Part shown: piece after piece, positions 44,280 to 53,404 of the stretch | How the letters are laid out: each line of letters begins with the position of its first letter | Position numbering within the stretch: the first letter of the stretch is position 1 | NCBI GenBank assembly: GCA_964519245.1 | Contig: CAZFLK010000008.1 | Span: forward strand, 1 to 64,000 | Length of the DNA stretch: 64,000 nt | Reading direction: 5' to 3' | Source: JAYPEY01 sp964519245 | Lineage (GTDB): Bacteria > Verrucomicrobiota > Verrucomicrobiia > Limisphaerales > JAYPEY01 | Translations under genes and position numbers: made by a program | The notes under the pieces: generated by a model | What the model saw: the letters and a program-made list of their open reading frames with translations, nothing else | Database searches by the model: none | What the model was told of the DNA's origin: nothing

Positions 44280-44537
44280 ATGACGCAAAAGGCCGTACGG
44301 TTGTTGGAAGAGGTCAGACAGATGTCCCGCGAAGACAGGGAATGGATTGCGGTACAACTGTACGCGGATGCACATGAACATTCGGCGGTCGATGCCTTGG
44401 TGGGCGACCGCAAGAATGTGGATTCCGTGTTGAAGGAACGGTTGGACGGACCTTTCGAACCGTTTTCCGATAATTGGAAGGACGACGTTCGAGATCGGGC
44501 GGCTGACATGCTGCGAGAAGATCGGGATGAAAGTTAG
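44280..44537 (+). CDS. Antitoxin of a ParE/RelE-type module
   Basis: An 85 aa acidic protein with LLEEVRQMSREDREWIAVQLYAD, matching addiction-module antitoxins of the short helical (TIGR02574-like) type. It starts 9 bases after the pump stop and overlaps the toxin gene by 11 bases, the usual order antitoxin then toxin. It probably neutralises the toxin by direct binding. Confidence 0.7.
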   Translation: MTQKAVRLLEEVRQMSREDREWIAVQLYADAHEHSAVDALVGDRKNVDSVLKERLDGPFEPFSDNWKDDVRDRAADMLREDRDES

Positions 44538-44850
44538 TAAGCATCCTTCAGTTCAGACACGGGATCTGCCCAGAATCTATGCGCGCATCGCTCAAGACAA
44601 TCCCACCGCCGCGGATCGCGTTCTGGACGCGATCGAAGCCGCGTTTGAGTTGCTGAGAATGACGCCCTTTGCCGGACCTGAGTACGACATGGAGAACGAT
44701 GACTTCAAGGGCGTGCGCATGTATCCGGTTCCACGTTCTCCCAATTATCTCGTGTTCTACGTCCCCAAGGATGAGGAGATTCGGATCTTGTATGTGATGC
44801 ATGGCGCCCGGGACATTCCGGCGCGCGTTGCCGAAGACCTGAGGAGTTAG
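44527..44850 (+). CDS. ParE/RelE-family toxin
   Basis: A 107 aa protein with the ParE/RelE pattern: RDLPRIYARIAQDNPTAADR, FELLRMTPFAGPEY, then VRMYPVPRSPNYLVFYVPKD and EIRILYVMHGARDIP. ParE-type toxins poison gyrase while RelE-type ones cut mRNA on the ribosome; the sequence alone does not decide. It overlaps its antitoxin and is inserted between two pump genes on the same strand. Confidence 0.8.
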   Translation: MKVSKHPSVQTRDLPRIYARIAQDNPTAADRVLDAIEAAFELLRMTPFAGPEYDMENDDFKGVRMYPVPRSPNYLVFYVPKDEEIRILYVMHGARDIPARVAEDLRS

Positions 44851-44866
44851 AGCCTTCTTTGCCCTC

Positions 44867-47800
44867 ATGCCCTCCGACAACAACATGGTGACGAAGATCA
44901 CCCGGTTCTCCCTGGACCGGAGGATCACCATGACCATGGTGTTCCTGACGATCATTGCCGTCGGCATGATCGCCGCCAAGCGTTTGCCCCTGGAGATGAA
45001 CCCGCGCGGCCTGGAGGGACATTACATGTCCGTCCACGCCCGCTGGAATGTCGGCGTGCCGCCGGAGACCATGCAGCGGATCTCGCTGCCGATGGAGGAG
45101 GAACTGAGCACGGTGCGCGGCCTGGATCACATCACCACTCACGGCTACAAATGGGGCGGCCGGATCGAGATGCGCTTCAAGCACGGCACGGATATGGATG
45201 TCGCCTATCGGGAGGTGCGTGACCGCGTCGAGCGCGCCCGGACCCGCTTTCCCGAAGGGACGGAGAAACCGCACATCTACAAGCACCAACCCGGGGCCGA
45301 GCCCATCGTCAGCTTCCGCATCGCCTACGATCAGGACTCCGATTACTACGAGCTGATCCAAAAGCACGTCCTCACGCCGCTGCAACGCATCGACGGCGTG
45401 GCGGACATCGACTTCCGCATCTACCAGCGGGAACTCAAGATCGAGGTGGACAAGGACAAGGCCGAGGCCCACGGCATCAACATCAGGGAACTCGCGAACC
45501 GCCTGCGCTCGGACAACTTCACCCTCGCCAGCGGCCACGTCATCGACGGCGGCCGGAAGTACACGCTGAAGTCCTCCAGCTCCTTCAAGAACATGCACGC
45601 GATCAAGGACATCCCGATCAAGCCGGGCATCTTCCTGCGCGACATCGCCACGGTGTCCTTCGAGCCCGAGGAGGCCGAACAGCTCTATCGCTACAAGGGC
45701 ATGCCGGCCAACGGCATCAACGTGAAGAAGGAAGGCGAGGCCAACACGGTCGAGATCAGCAGGAAGGTCATCGACACCATCGAAGAGATCAAGCAGAACC
45801 CCGAGTTGAAGGGCTTCGACCTGAGCGTCTACCGCGACGAGGGCAAAGACATCGTCAAACGGCTCTCGGCGCTGATCGACAACGGCAAGGTCGGGGCGAT
45901 GCTCGCCGCGATCGTCCTGTTCTTCTTCCTGCGCCAGTTTCGCATGACGATGGTGATCTCGCTGGCCATTCCGCTCTGCCTGCTCGTCGCGATGACCGTG
46001 ATGTTCTTTGCGGACAAGACCCTGAACCGCCTCACCATCATGGGGCTGGTGATCTGCGTGGGACTGCTGGTCGACAACTCGGTCGTGGTTGCCGAGAACA
46101 TCCACCGCCACTTTACCAACGGCCTCTCCCGTCGGGACGCCTGCCTCAAGGGCGTCAGTGAAATCGGGTTCGCCATCACCATCGCGACCTGCACGACGCT
46201 GATCGTCTTCAGCTCGGCGCTGCTTTTCGACGGCCGGTTGAAGTTCATGATCAAGAACATGTCGCTGCCGGTGATCACCGCCATCGCCGCCTCGCTGGTC
46301 ACGGCGCTGTTGTTCATTCCGCTGTGCGTCTACCTGACGCTTTCGGACAAGAAGCGGGACAAGCCGCGACGCACGCCTTCCTGGCTGTTGGGCGTCGTCT
46401 TCAAGTGGATCTACGACAAGACCTTCGAGCGGTTCAACCGGCTCTACAACCAGGGCCTGAGGTTCTTCCTGCGCCACCGACTCGACATGTCCGTGGTCCT
46501 GATCGGTTTGCTTGCCTTCACCTGGACAATGTCCAAGGGGCTCAATCGCGACCGCAAGGAGCCGGAGTTGCTCCGCTATTTCAGCTTCAACATCCAGTTC
46601 CCGGAAAAGTATTCGATGGAAGACCGGCTCAACTACATGAAGAAGGTCGAGCGGCAGGTCGAGAAGTTCAACGACGTCTATGACCTTGAGGCCTACGAGG
46701 TCTTCTATGCCAAGTGGTATGGGCGCTTCGCCGGGTTCCTCGCCGTCGATCGCGAGGGCGAGTTGTCGCGGGAGGAGGCGGTCGACCGGCTTTTTGAGGA
46801 TTTCCCGGAGGAGCCCGGCGTGATCGTCAAATACCGCGGCAAAGAGGGCGCGCATCGCAAGGACGACCACCGCTTCATGCATCACATCCGACTCGTGGGC
46901 GACGACCCGGATCTGCTCAAACAAGTGGCCGAGGAGCTCAAACCCACCTTCGAGATCATCCCGGGAGTGGAATCCTTCATGGACAGCGCCGACAAGGCCG
47001 AGGCGCCCAGCGAGGTGGCGTTGACGATCGATCGCGAGAAGGCGGATTCCCTCGGCGTGAATCCGCAGCAACTGGCCGGGACCATCGGGGCGGCCGTGCG
47101 CGGCGAGCATCTGCCGCGCTTCAACAACAAGGGGCGGCAGGTTCCCATGCGGTTGTTGTTCGAGGAGGATGACCGTTCGGAGATCGCGGACATCTACAAC
47201 TTTCAGATACCCGCCGCGGAAGGCCGGGTCAGCACGGTGGGCGCGGTCACGCACACGCGCTACCTGAAGAACGAGGACAACGCGATCCGCCGCGAGAACA
47301 AGCGCGTGCAGCAATGGTTCGGCATGAAGCTCACTCCGGGGCCGGAGACCTGGAAGACCAAGGGCATGATCGAGCAGACCAAACGGGCCATCGATCTGCC
47401 GGAAGGCGTCTCCTTCGACGAACCGCAGAAGGAATTCAAGGACGACGACCGCAAGAAGGGCTGGCACATGATCCTGCTGGCGATCCTCTTCGTCTATATG
47501 TTGATGGCCTTCTTCTTCGAGAGCACATTGATTCCACTGTCGATCATCCTGACCATTCCGCTGGCCTCCCTGGGCGCGGTCGCCGTGCTGAAGTTCACCG
47601 ACACCTTCATCGACCAGATGGTCTACACCGCGGCGTTGCTGTTGATCGGAATCGTGGTCAACAACGGCATCGTGCTCGTCGACTACGCCAACCGGCTCCG
47701 CAGCGGCGGCATGGAACGCGGCGAAGCGCTGTTGACTGCGGCGCGGCATCGCTTCCGTCCGATTATCATGACCGCGCTGACCACCATCTGCGGCATGATT

Positions 47801-48013
47801 CCGCTGACGTTCGGATCCGCCGAGAACATGGGAGTCAGCTTCAAGAGCTTCGGCATGGTGCTGATCGGCGGGATGACCTCGGCCACCCTGTTCACGCTGC
47901 TCGCGGTCCCGGTCTTTTACACCCTGATCGAGGACGCCAAGAACGGCTTCACCAACATCCTGGCCAGCGTGTTCGACCGGTCGGGCAAGGCCGGGAACCA
48001 GGGCGCGCCCTGA
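44867..48013 (+). CDS. RND efflux pump, second subunit
   Basis: A 1048 aa inner-membrane RND exporter of ordinary length. Helix 1 is MTMVFLTIIAVGMIAAK; helix-4 region LVICVGLLVDNSVVVAENIH and helix-10 region LIGIVVNNGIVLVDYANRLRS are clear, with porter blocks in both periplasmic loops. Two pumps behind one adaptor suggest a heteromeric transporter like MdtBC, or two alternative pumps. It was probably next to the first pump before the toxin-antitoxin pair came between them. Substrate unknown. Confidence 0.92.
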   Translation: MPSDNNMVTKITRFSLDRRITMTMVFLTIIAVGMIAAKRLPLEMNPRGLEGHYMSVHARWNVGVPPETMQRISLPMEEELSTVRGLDHITTHGYKWGGRIEMRFKHGTDMDVAYREVRDRVERARTRFPEGTEKPHIYKHQPGAEPIVSFRIAYDQDSDYYELIQKHVLTPLQRIDGVADIDFRIYQRELKIEVDKDKAEAHGINIRELANRLRSDNFTLASGHVIDGGRKYTLKSSSSFKNMHAIKDIPIKPGIFLRDIATVSFEPEEAEQLYRYKGMPANGINVKKEGEANTVEISRKVIDTIEEIKQNPELKGFDLSVYRDEGKDIVKRLSALIDNGKVGAMLAAIVLFFFLRQFRMTMVISLAIPLCLLVAMTVMFFADKTLNRLTIMGLVICVGLLVDNSVVVAENIHRHFTNGLSRRDACLKGVSEIGFAITIATCTTLIVFSSALLFDGRLKFMIKNMSLPVITAIAASLVTALLFIPLCVYLTLSDKKRDKPRRTPSWLLGVVFKWIYDKTFERFNRLYNQGLRFFLRHRLDMSVVLIGLLAFTWTMSKGLNRDRKEPELLRYFSFNIQFPEKYSMEDRLNYMKKVERQVEKFNDVYDLEAYEVFYAKWYGRFAGFLAVDREGELSREEAVDRLFEDFPEEPGVIVKYRGKEGAHRKDDHRFMHHIRLVGDDPDLLKQVAEELKPTFEIIPGVESFMDSADKAEAPSEVALTIDREKADSLGVNPQQLAGTIGAAVRGEHLPRFNNKGRQVPMRLLFEEDDRSEIADIYNFQIPAAEGRVSTVGAVTHTRYLKNEDNAIRRENKRVQQWFGMKLTPGPETWKTKGMIEQTKRAIDLPEGVSFDEPQKEFKDDDRKKGWHMILLAILFVYMLMAFFFESTLIPLSIILTIPLASLGAVAVLKFTDTFIDQMVYTAALLLIGIVVNNGIVLVDYANRLRSGGMERGEALLTAARHRFRPIIMTALTTICGMIPLTFGSAENMGVSFKSFGMVLIGGMTSATLFTLLAVPVFYTLIEDAKNGFTNILASVFDRSGKAGNQGAP

Positions 48014-48094
48014 ATAGACGCGGATTGATGCGGCGTCCGAGATGGGTGTATTGATTGGCCCAGGCGGCGCGTCCGCCGCGCCCGTTTTCATCTT

Positions 48095-49405
48095 ATGCCT
48101 GTCGCTGCCCCAACTCAGTTCGCGTTCGACCGTCGCCGTTTTCTGCGAGCAGCCGGGGTGACGTTGGCAATGCCTTTGTTCGATTCGGCGGCGTTGCTGC
48201 GAGGGCAGTCTGCTCCCCGGGCCGAACCTGGATTCAATCCGGACGGCGTTCCCCGGCGGATGGTCTGCATCTGCAACAACATGGGGTTCTATCCGCCGAA
48301 CCTGATTCCGGAGAAGGCGGACCGCGACTACGAGGCCACGCGTTACCTGAAAACGCTGGCTTCATTGCGCAATGATTTCACCTTCCTGTCCGGTGTGTCG
48401 CACCCCGAGGTCGATGGCGGTCACGCGTCGGAAAAATGCTTCCTGACGACCGCGCCGCATCCGGGAGGCAACAGTTTTCGCAACACGGTTTCGCTGGATC
48501 AGTTTGCCGCGCCTTATGTGGGACGCGAAACGCGTTTCCCCTCGTTGGTCCTGACCGCGAATGGTGAGCAGTCGTTGTCCTGGACCCAGGCGGGTGTGCC
48601 GATTCCGGGTTACGCCCGCCCTTCCCAGGTGTTTCGGCGTTTGTTTTTTCGCGGCACGGCGGCGGAAATGAAGGCGCGGGAGCTGGAACTACGCCAGGGC
48701 CGGAGCATCATGGATGCCGCCCTGAGCCAAGCAAGGACGCTTCGCCGCGAGCTCAATGCGGCCGATCGCGACAAGTTGGATGAGTATCTCACTTCGGTGC
48801 GGGAGGTCGAACGCCAGATGCTGCGACAGCAGGAGTGGGACAGCAAACCCAGACCCAAGGTGACGGCGAAGCCGCCGGTGGATATCGAAGGCGAAGCCGA
48901 TGTCACGGGGCGGACGCGTTTGATGTACGAGCTGACCCGACTCGCCTTGGCAACGGATTCCACCCGCCTGGTCACCATCTTCGTGGAGGGCTTCTTCGTC
49001 GTGCCGCCAATCAAGGGCGTGGATCAGGGCTATCATACGGTCGCACACCACAGCCAGGATCCGGCCAAGATCGCTCAGTTGGGGATCATCGAAGAGGAAC
49101 AGTTCCGTATCTTTCGCGATTTTCTGGTGCGCTTGAAAGCTGTGAAGGAGGAAGGCGAGACGCTGTTGGATCGGACGATGGTCCTGTACGGGTCCAACAT
49201 CGGCAACGGCAGCAGTCACGACACCCGCAATGTCCCCGCGCTATTGGCCGGCGGCGGCTTCCGGCACGGGCGACACCTGGCCTTCGATCGGGATCAGAAT
49301 CAACCCCTCGGCAACCTGTTCGTCTCGATGCTGCAACGTCTGGGAATCGAAACGGATCGCTTCGGGTCGGGGCGGGGGACAATGCGCGGTTTGGAAATGA
49401 CGTAA
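48095..49405 (+). CDS. DUF1552 family protein, Tat-exported (no DUF1592 partner)
   Basis: A 436 aa protein with a twin-arginine signal (DRRRFLRAAGVTLAMPLF), the same family as the protein at 21467: GYHTVAHHSQDPAKIAQ and VLYGSNIGNGSSHD match its blocks HHNLSHHGKEPGKIEQ and MTLFGSNLGNANAHD. Unlike that copy, it has no DUF1592-type gene beside it. It lies 81 bases after the second pump, same strand, and converges on the sialidase-like gene with a 20-base gap. Confidence 0.88.
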   Translation: MPVAAPTQFAFDRRRFLRAAGVTLAMPLFDSAALLRGQSAPRAEPGFNPDGVPRRMVCICNNMGFYPPNLIPEKADRDYEATRYLKTLASLRNDFTFLSGVSHPEVDGGHASEKCFLTTAPHPGGNSFRNTVSLDQFAAPYVGRETRFPSLVLTANGEQSLSWTQAGVPIPGYARPSQVFRRLFFRGTAAEMKARELELRQGRSIMDAALSQARTLRRELNAADRDKLDEYLTSVREVERQMLRQQEWDSKPRPKVTAKPPVDIEGEADVTGRTRLMYELTRLALATDSTRLVTIFVEGFFVVPPIKGVDQGYHTVAHHSQDPAKIAQLGIIEEEQFRIFRDFLVRLKAVKEEGETLLDRTMVLYGSNIGNGSSHDTRNVPALLAGGGFRHGRHLAFDRDQNQPLGNLFVSMLQRLGIETDRFGSGRGTMRGLEMT

Positions 49406-49425
49406 CGAGGGGCTCCGCCTCCGAA

Positions 49426-51168
49426 TCACTTTACCCGGACGCGAACCGACTCCAGCAGGAGGCCCTCGACATCCTTGGCCCGGGAGGTTGACCGAAGTCT
49501 CAGGTAGCAGAATCCGTAGCGATGCTGCCTAGATACGCCGAACTGCTTGATCACCTTTCCATCCAGCAAGGCCCGGCAATTGCCTATGTCATTCCAGCGC
49601 AGTTCCAGCTCATGCCAGCGGTCGGGTTGAAGCCGGTGGCTGGAGGCAAGGCGGCCGCTGGGCGAAATCAACAAACGCATGGGCGCCTCCTCCTCGCCGG
49701 CGTCGTCGCAGGGTTCGTAAAATCGATCCGTAACGCTGATCTGCGCGCCGCCGAACCGGGGGCCGATGCGCAACCCGAGAACGAGCTTTCCTTCCCGCCC
49801 CGCCGGAAAATTCCAGACTGCGCCGTCACCGGGCAGTTCATCCGGCTTTCGAATCTGCAGCGCCATTTGGCCCGACTTGTCGGGATGGTCGACCAGCCGC
49901 GCGCCCGGTTGGCGGTCCCGCCACCAACGCGCGACCGGTCCGAGGCCCTTGAAAACATGCCAGGCCTCGAGATTCTCGAAGTTTTCGGCCTGCGTCCGCT
50001 CCTCCAGCCAATCGGGATCGATCAGCCATCGTCTCCGCCGTTCCGCGCCTTGTCCCGCCACCAGGAGGATCCTGCCGTCCCGGGTTGCCGTGGCGTGCGG
50101 GTAGGCCGTGCCGCGGTCGCCGGACCGGGGCGGTGTTTCGTTGCGCCAAGGGTCCCGGTAGACCTCGCGAAATCCCCGCCAACTGCGACCCTCGTCCGAG
50201 GAGATCGCCGCGTGCAAGGCGTCGCGACCGCCGTAGACTCCGGCTCCCCCGACCCGTGGCGGCATGACACAGTTGTTCCAGAAAAGCGCGATGCGATCGT
50301 CCGGCAAGCGCGTCAGAAAGGCCGGGGAATTGGATGAGGGAAAGCGGGTCGGGGTCGCGTCGAACCATTCGGCCCCATCGGGCGAAAAGGATTCATAGAG
50401 CGCGCCGGTTTGCGATCGGATCAACATCCAGGTCCGGCCGTCCTTGAGTTGGACGAGGCAGGGTTCGCAGGCCCCGTAGTTGGAGCCGTTGTAGCCTTCG
50501 ACGCACGGCGCCGTCAGGGCCGCCTCAGATGGTTTCCAGGTCCGGCCGTCGTCGTCCGAGTAGACCGCAGTGCAGACATTGGGCCCGGACGGCGGACCGG
50601 TGGGAACGTTTGGTCGCCAGTGGGCGAAGGGCGCGATGATCCTTCCTTCCGCCAACTGATACAAACCCTGGATCGAGCCGCAGTAGCCCTCGTAGATGCG
50701 CTGCGGCTTTGACCAAGTCTTGCGCCCGAAGGTCGAGCGCAGGTGATGGAGATCAATGAACCGGTCAACATTGGGGGCGCGTCCCTCGCCGCGGGCTTTG
50801 GGAATGACGAGATGAATCTCCTGGTTGCGGTCCAACAACGGAACGGGTCCGCCCCAACCCCCCGGCTCCAGCCGGGTCAGCAGCTCCGGAGGACTCCAGG
50901 TCCGACCATCGTCCTTGGACCGGATTGCGAAGATGCCGACGCCTCCGTCGTGTCCCCGGCGTTGAAAGGACAACACTGTTCCATCCTTCAAGGTGACGGC
51001 AGCCGCAGCTGGAGCCCGGCCTGAGGATGCGGACCCGCCCGGTCCGAGATCAATCGGAGCGTGAGGCGCCGCGCCGCCCGGCGATGCCAGCCGGGTCAAC
51101 GCCAAACCGACAACCAGGATCGTTCGCAATGATCCCACGCCGAACTGTCCCCGCCCATTCAGTTGCAT
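49426..51168 (-). CDS. Exported sialidase-like (BNR) beta-propeller protein
   Basis: A 580 aa exported protein with Asp-box repeats SKDDGRTWS, SDDDGRTWK and SSDEGRSWR, marking a sialidase-type six-bladed propeller. The sequence MLIRSQTGALYESFSPDG and DRIALFWNNC fit exo-alpha-sialidase-like proteins of this lineage. The last 170 residues form a separate beta-sandwich like a LamG or DUF1080-type domain (WRDRQPGARLVDHPDKSG ... RWHELELRWNDI). I use ATG 51168 as it opens the signal peptide; 51189 is also in frame. Whether it cleaves sialic acid is not shown: the arginine triad was not mapped. Confidence 0.78.
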   Translation of the reverse strand: MQLNGRGQFGVGSLRTILVVGLALTRLASPGGAAPHAPIDLGPGGSASSGRAPAAAAVTLKDGTVLSFQRRGHDGGVGIFAIRSKDDGRTWSPPELLTRLEPGGWGGPVPLLDRNQEIHLVIPKARGEGRAPNVDRFIDLHHLRSTFGRKTWSKPQRIYEGYCGSIQGLYQLAEGRIIAPFAHWRPNVPTGPPSGPNVCTAVYSDDDGRTWKPSEAALTAPCVEGYNGSNYGACEPCLVQLKDGRTWMLIRSQTGALYESFSPDGAEWFDATPTRFPSSNSPAFLTRLPDDRIALFWNNCVMPPRVGGAGVYGGRDALHAAISSDEGRSWRGFREVYRDPWRNETPPRSGDRGTAYPHATATRDGRILLVAGQGAERRRRWLIDPDWLEERTQAENFENLEAWHVFKGLGPVARWWRDRQPGARLVDHPDKSGQMALQIRKPDELPGDGAVWNFPAGREGKLVLGLRIGPRFGGAQISVTDRFYEPCDDAGEEEAPMRLLISPSGRLASSHRLQPDRWHELELRWNDIGNCRALLDGKVIKQFGVSRQHRYGFCYLRLRSTSRAKDVEGLLLESVRVRVK

Positions 51169-51259
51169 GTCTTGCTTCACCGCCCACACAGCTTGCCTGA
51201 TTCACGAACGCATTCCAACGCGCTTGTGGCGCCTGAGGGTTGCGGCTAGCCTGCGGCGC

Positions 51260-52600
51260 ATGCCGGCTGAGGACAGCGTCAATCGAGAGGAGCCCAGCAG
51301 ACGAAAGCTGATTGGAGGCTGCTGCCTGATTCTATCCGCGATGAGTCTGGCCTACTCATCCGGCCTGGTTCCGACCTTCGAGTGGCTGCGCAGCAACGCC
51401 ACGGCGCGAATCGTCGGGTTCCTCTTGCACGCCGGCTTCTTGACGATCGGGGCGGCGATGTTCCTGCCCCGGCGGCCTTCCGCGTTCGCGAAAGCGGGCT
51501 TGTCGGTCGCCGCGACACTGACAGCCATTGCGCTGAACGTGGCGATCGTCCAGATCTTCGTTGAGATGACGCCGATCACGGTCGGTTGGCGTTCGCGGGC
51601 GCCGCTCCGCGAGCTGAACGAGTTCGGCTTCCGGGGTCGCAGTGTGGTCGGCGATCCGCAGAAGCCGGTTGTTGTCCTGCTGGGTGATTCGCAGGTCGAG
51701 GCGATGGCGGGCACGATGGAGCAGATGCCCGAGGCGCGCCTGGAGCGGCATCTCGCCGGTCAGGGCATCGACGCGCGGGTCTGTTCCCTGGGGACGGCGG
51801 GCTACGGCCAGGACCAGCAGTACTTTGCCCTGCGGGAATACCTCGAGAATCATTCGGCCGACCTGATCGCGCTCTGGTATACGCCGGGGAACGACATCTG
51901 GAACAACCTCTTCCCCACCTACATGCCGGCGAACGGCGCGGTGAAGCCGACCTTTCGCCTGATCGACGACGAGTTGAAGCCGCCGTTTCTCGAGTGGGGC
52001 TCCCGGAATTTCAGCTCGCCGATCAAGGCGATTGCGTTGTTGCAACGATCGCGCTCGCGTTCCCTGTTCGAGAAGCGGGACGAGCTATGGGAGACCTTCC
52101 TGCCTCCGCCCAATGGCCCGCTGAAGAATTGGACGGGTCCCGTGGACGACGCCTGGGAGGACGTGCCGGATTACCTGTCGCTGATCCTGGAGAACCTGGA
52201 AACCGAGAAGAGCCATTTCTCCATCTGGTTGACCCCGCCCAGCCCGAGGGTGAAGCACGGAATCCGGCTGACCCGGCGCATCCTGATGGAGATCCGCTCC
52301 CTGGCGGAATCCCATGACGCGCGACTGGTCGTGTTCCATGCCGGCCAACCGCTGCGCACCGACGGGACCGAACGCGTCTTCAGCCTCTCAGGCAAGCAAT
52401 ACCGCGCCGCCGAATCGCAGATTGAGAGGACTGTCGATCAGCTTGCGGAAGGCTTCGATTGGATCCGTCTGCCCGTGCGCCTGGAGGACTGGCGCGTCAG
52501 CGAGGTTGACAGTCATTTGAACGCCGCGGCCAACGACGACACGATGCGCCGGCTGGCCGTCGAGCTGCGATCCCGGATCGGCGCGCCTGCGGGTGATTGA
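51260..52600 (+). CDS. Membrane-anchored SGNH-hydrolase-like protein
   Basis: A 446 aa protein with three N-terminal membrane helices (KLIGGCCLILSAMSLAYSSG, IVGFLLHAGFLTIGAAMFLP, LSVAATLTAIALNVAIVQIF) then a soluble SGNH-type domain. Block I reads LLGDSQVEAM, block II GTAGYGQDQQ, block III TPGNDIWNN, and block V DSHLNAAAND, giving Ser, Gly, Asn and Asp/His. Proteins of this kind often add or remove acyl groups on exported glycans. ATG 51260 is preferred to an open frame from 51167, which overlaps the divergent sialidase start. Confidence 0.75.
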   Translation: MPAEDSVNREEPSRRKLIGGCCLILSAMSLAYSSGLVPTFEWLRSNATARIVGFLLHAGFLTIGAAMFLPRRPSAFAKAGLSVAATLTAIALNVAIVQIFVEMTPITVGWRSRAPLRELNEFGFRGRSVVGDPQKPVVVLLGDSQVEAMAGTMEQMPEARLERHLAGQGIDARVCSLGTAGYGQDQQYFALREYLENHSADLIALWYTPGNDIWNNLFPTYMPANGAVKPTFRLIDDELKPPFLEWGSRNFSSPIKAIALLQRSRSRSLFEKRDELWETFLPPPNGPLKNWTGPVDDAWEDVPDYLSLILENLETEKSHFSIWLTPPSPRVKHGIRLTRRILMEIRSLAESHDARLVVFHAGQPLRTDGTERVFSLSGKQYRAAESQIERTVDQLAEGFDWIRLPVRLEDWRVSEVDSHLNAAANDDTMRRLAVELRSRIGAPAGD

Positions 52601-52603
52601 GAT

Positions 52604-53398
52604 TCACCAGGCGGTCCAGCCGCCGTCGACGACGAGGTTCTGTCCGGTGGTGTAGCTGCCCGCGTCGCTGGCCAAGTAGAGCAGCGCTCCCTTCAGTTCG
52701 TCCGGGGTTCCCATGCGTCCCATGGGCGATTTCTTCTTCAATCGTTCGACCATCCGGGCCGGGGCCTTCTGGGAAGGAAACGGCCCGGGGCTGAGGCAAT
52801 TCACGCGCACGTTGTCCCGGGCCCAATAGACGGCAAGGTGCCGGGTCTGATGGATGATCCCGCCCTTGAGAGTGTGATAGGAAACCGGGCTCGCCGGACA
52901 GATGTCCTCATAGGCGTCCGGGTAGGAGCCGACGACCCCATACATCGATCCGATCATCACCACACTGCCTGACGCGCCGCGCGCCACAACATGGTCCCGC
53001 AGTCGTCTTGCCAACAGGAAGTAGCCGGTTGCGTTGGCGAGAACCTGGTTGAACTCCGCTTCATTCACATCGGTCAGATCGTGCGCGTCGCCGGCGTGGC
53101 CGTTGTTCACCAGGATGTCGATCTGTCCGGCGGCGGCCACGGCCGCATCGAAGCCGGCGTTCAGGGAAACGTCGTCCGTTTGGTCCAGTTGCACGGCGAA
53201 GTGGCAATTGCCGCGGGCCGTGGCGAGGCGATCAGCGGAGGCCTGGGCGCGATCGAGCTCACGGCTGGCGCAAACCACATTGGCTCCGGCTTCGGCGAGG
53301 GCGTCCGCGAAGGCCGAACCAAGGTGGCCCGAGGCGCCCGTGAGCAGGGCAGCGCGGCCGGCAAGGTCAAAGAGCGTTGGCAGGCTGGATGTTTTCAT
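52604..53398 (-). CDS. Short-chain dehydrogenase/reductase
   Basis: A 264 aa cytoplasmic NAD(P)-dependent oxidoreductase. The cofactor motif is TGASGHLG (about residues 19-26), NNGHAG is the NNAG variant, and the catalytic set is Ser in VVMIGSMYG and YHTLK as YxxxK. It starts 6 bases after the Gfo/Idh/MocA gene on the same strand, so the two form an operon, probably acting on a sugar or polyol. Substrate not readable. Confidence 0.9.
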   Translation of the reverse strand: MKTSSLPTLFDLAGRAALLTGASGHLGSAFADALAEAGANVVCASRELDRAQASADRLATARGNCHFAVQLDQTDDVSLNAGFDAAVAAAGQIDILVNNGHAGDAHDLTDVNEAEFNQVLANATGYFLLARRLRDHVVARGASGSVVMIGSMYGVVGSYPDAYEDICPASPVSYHTLKGGIIHQTRHLAVYWARDNVRVNCLSPGPFPSQKAPARMVERLKKKSPMGRMGTPDELKGALLYLASDAGSYTTGQNLVVDGGWTAW

Positions 53399-53404
53399 GT
53401 CGGT

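Noticed and set aside
44705..48091. 1128-residue open frame on the minus strand
   Set aside because: Antisense shadow of the second RND pump; rich in Asp/His/Arg repeats with no family likeness.
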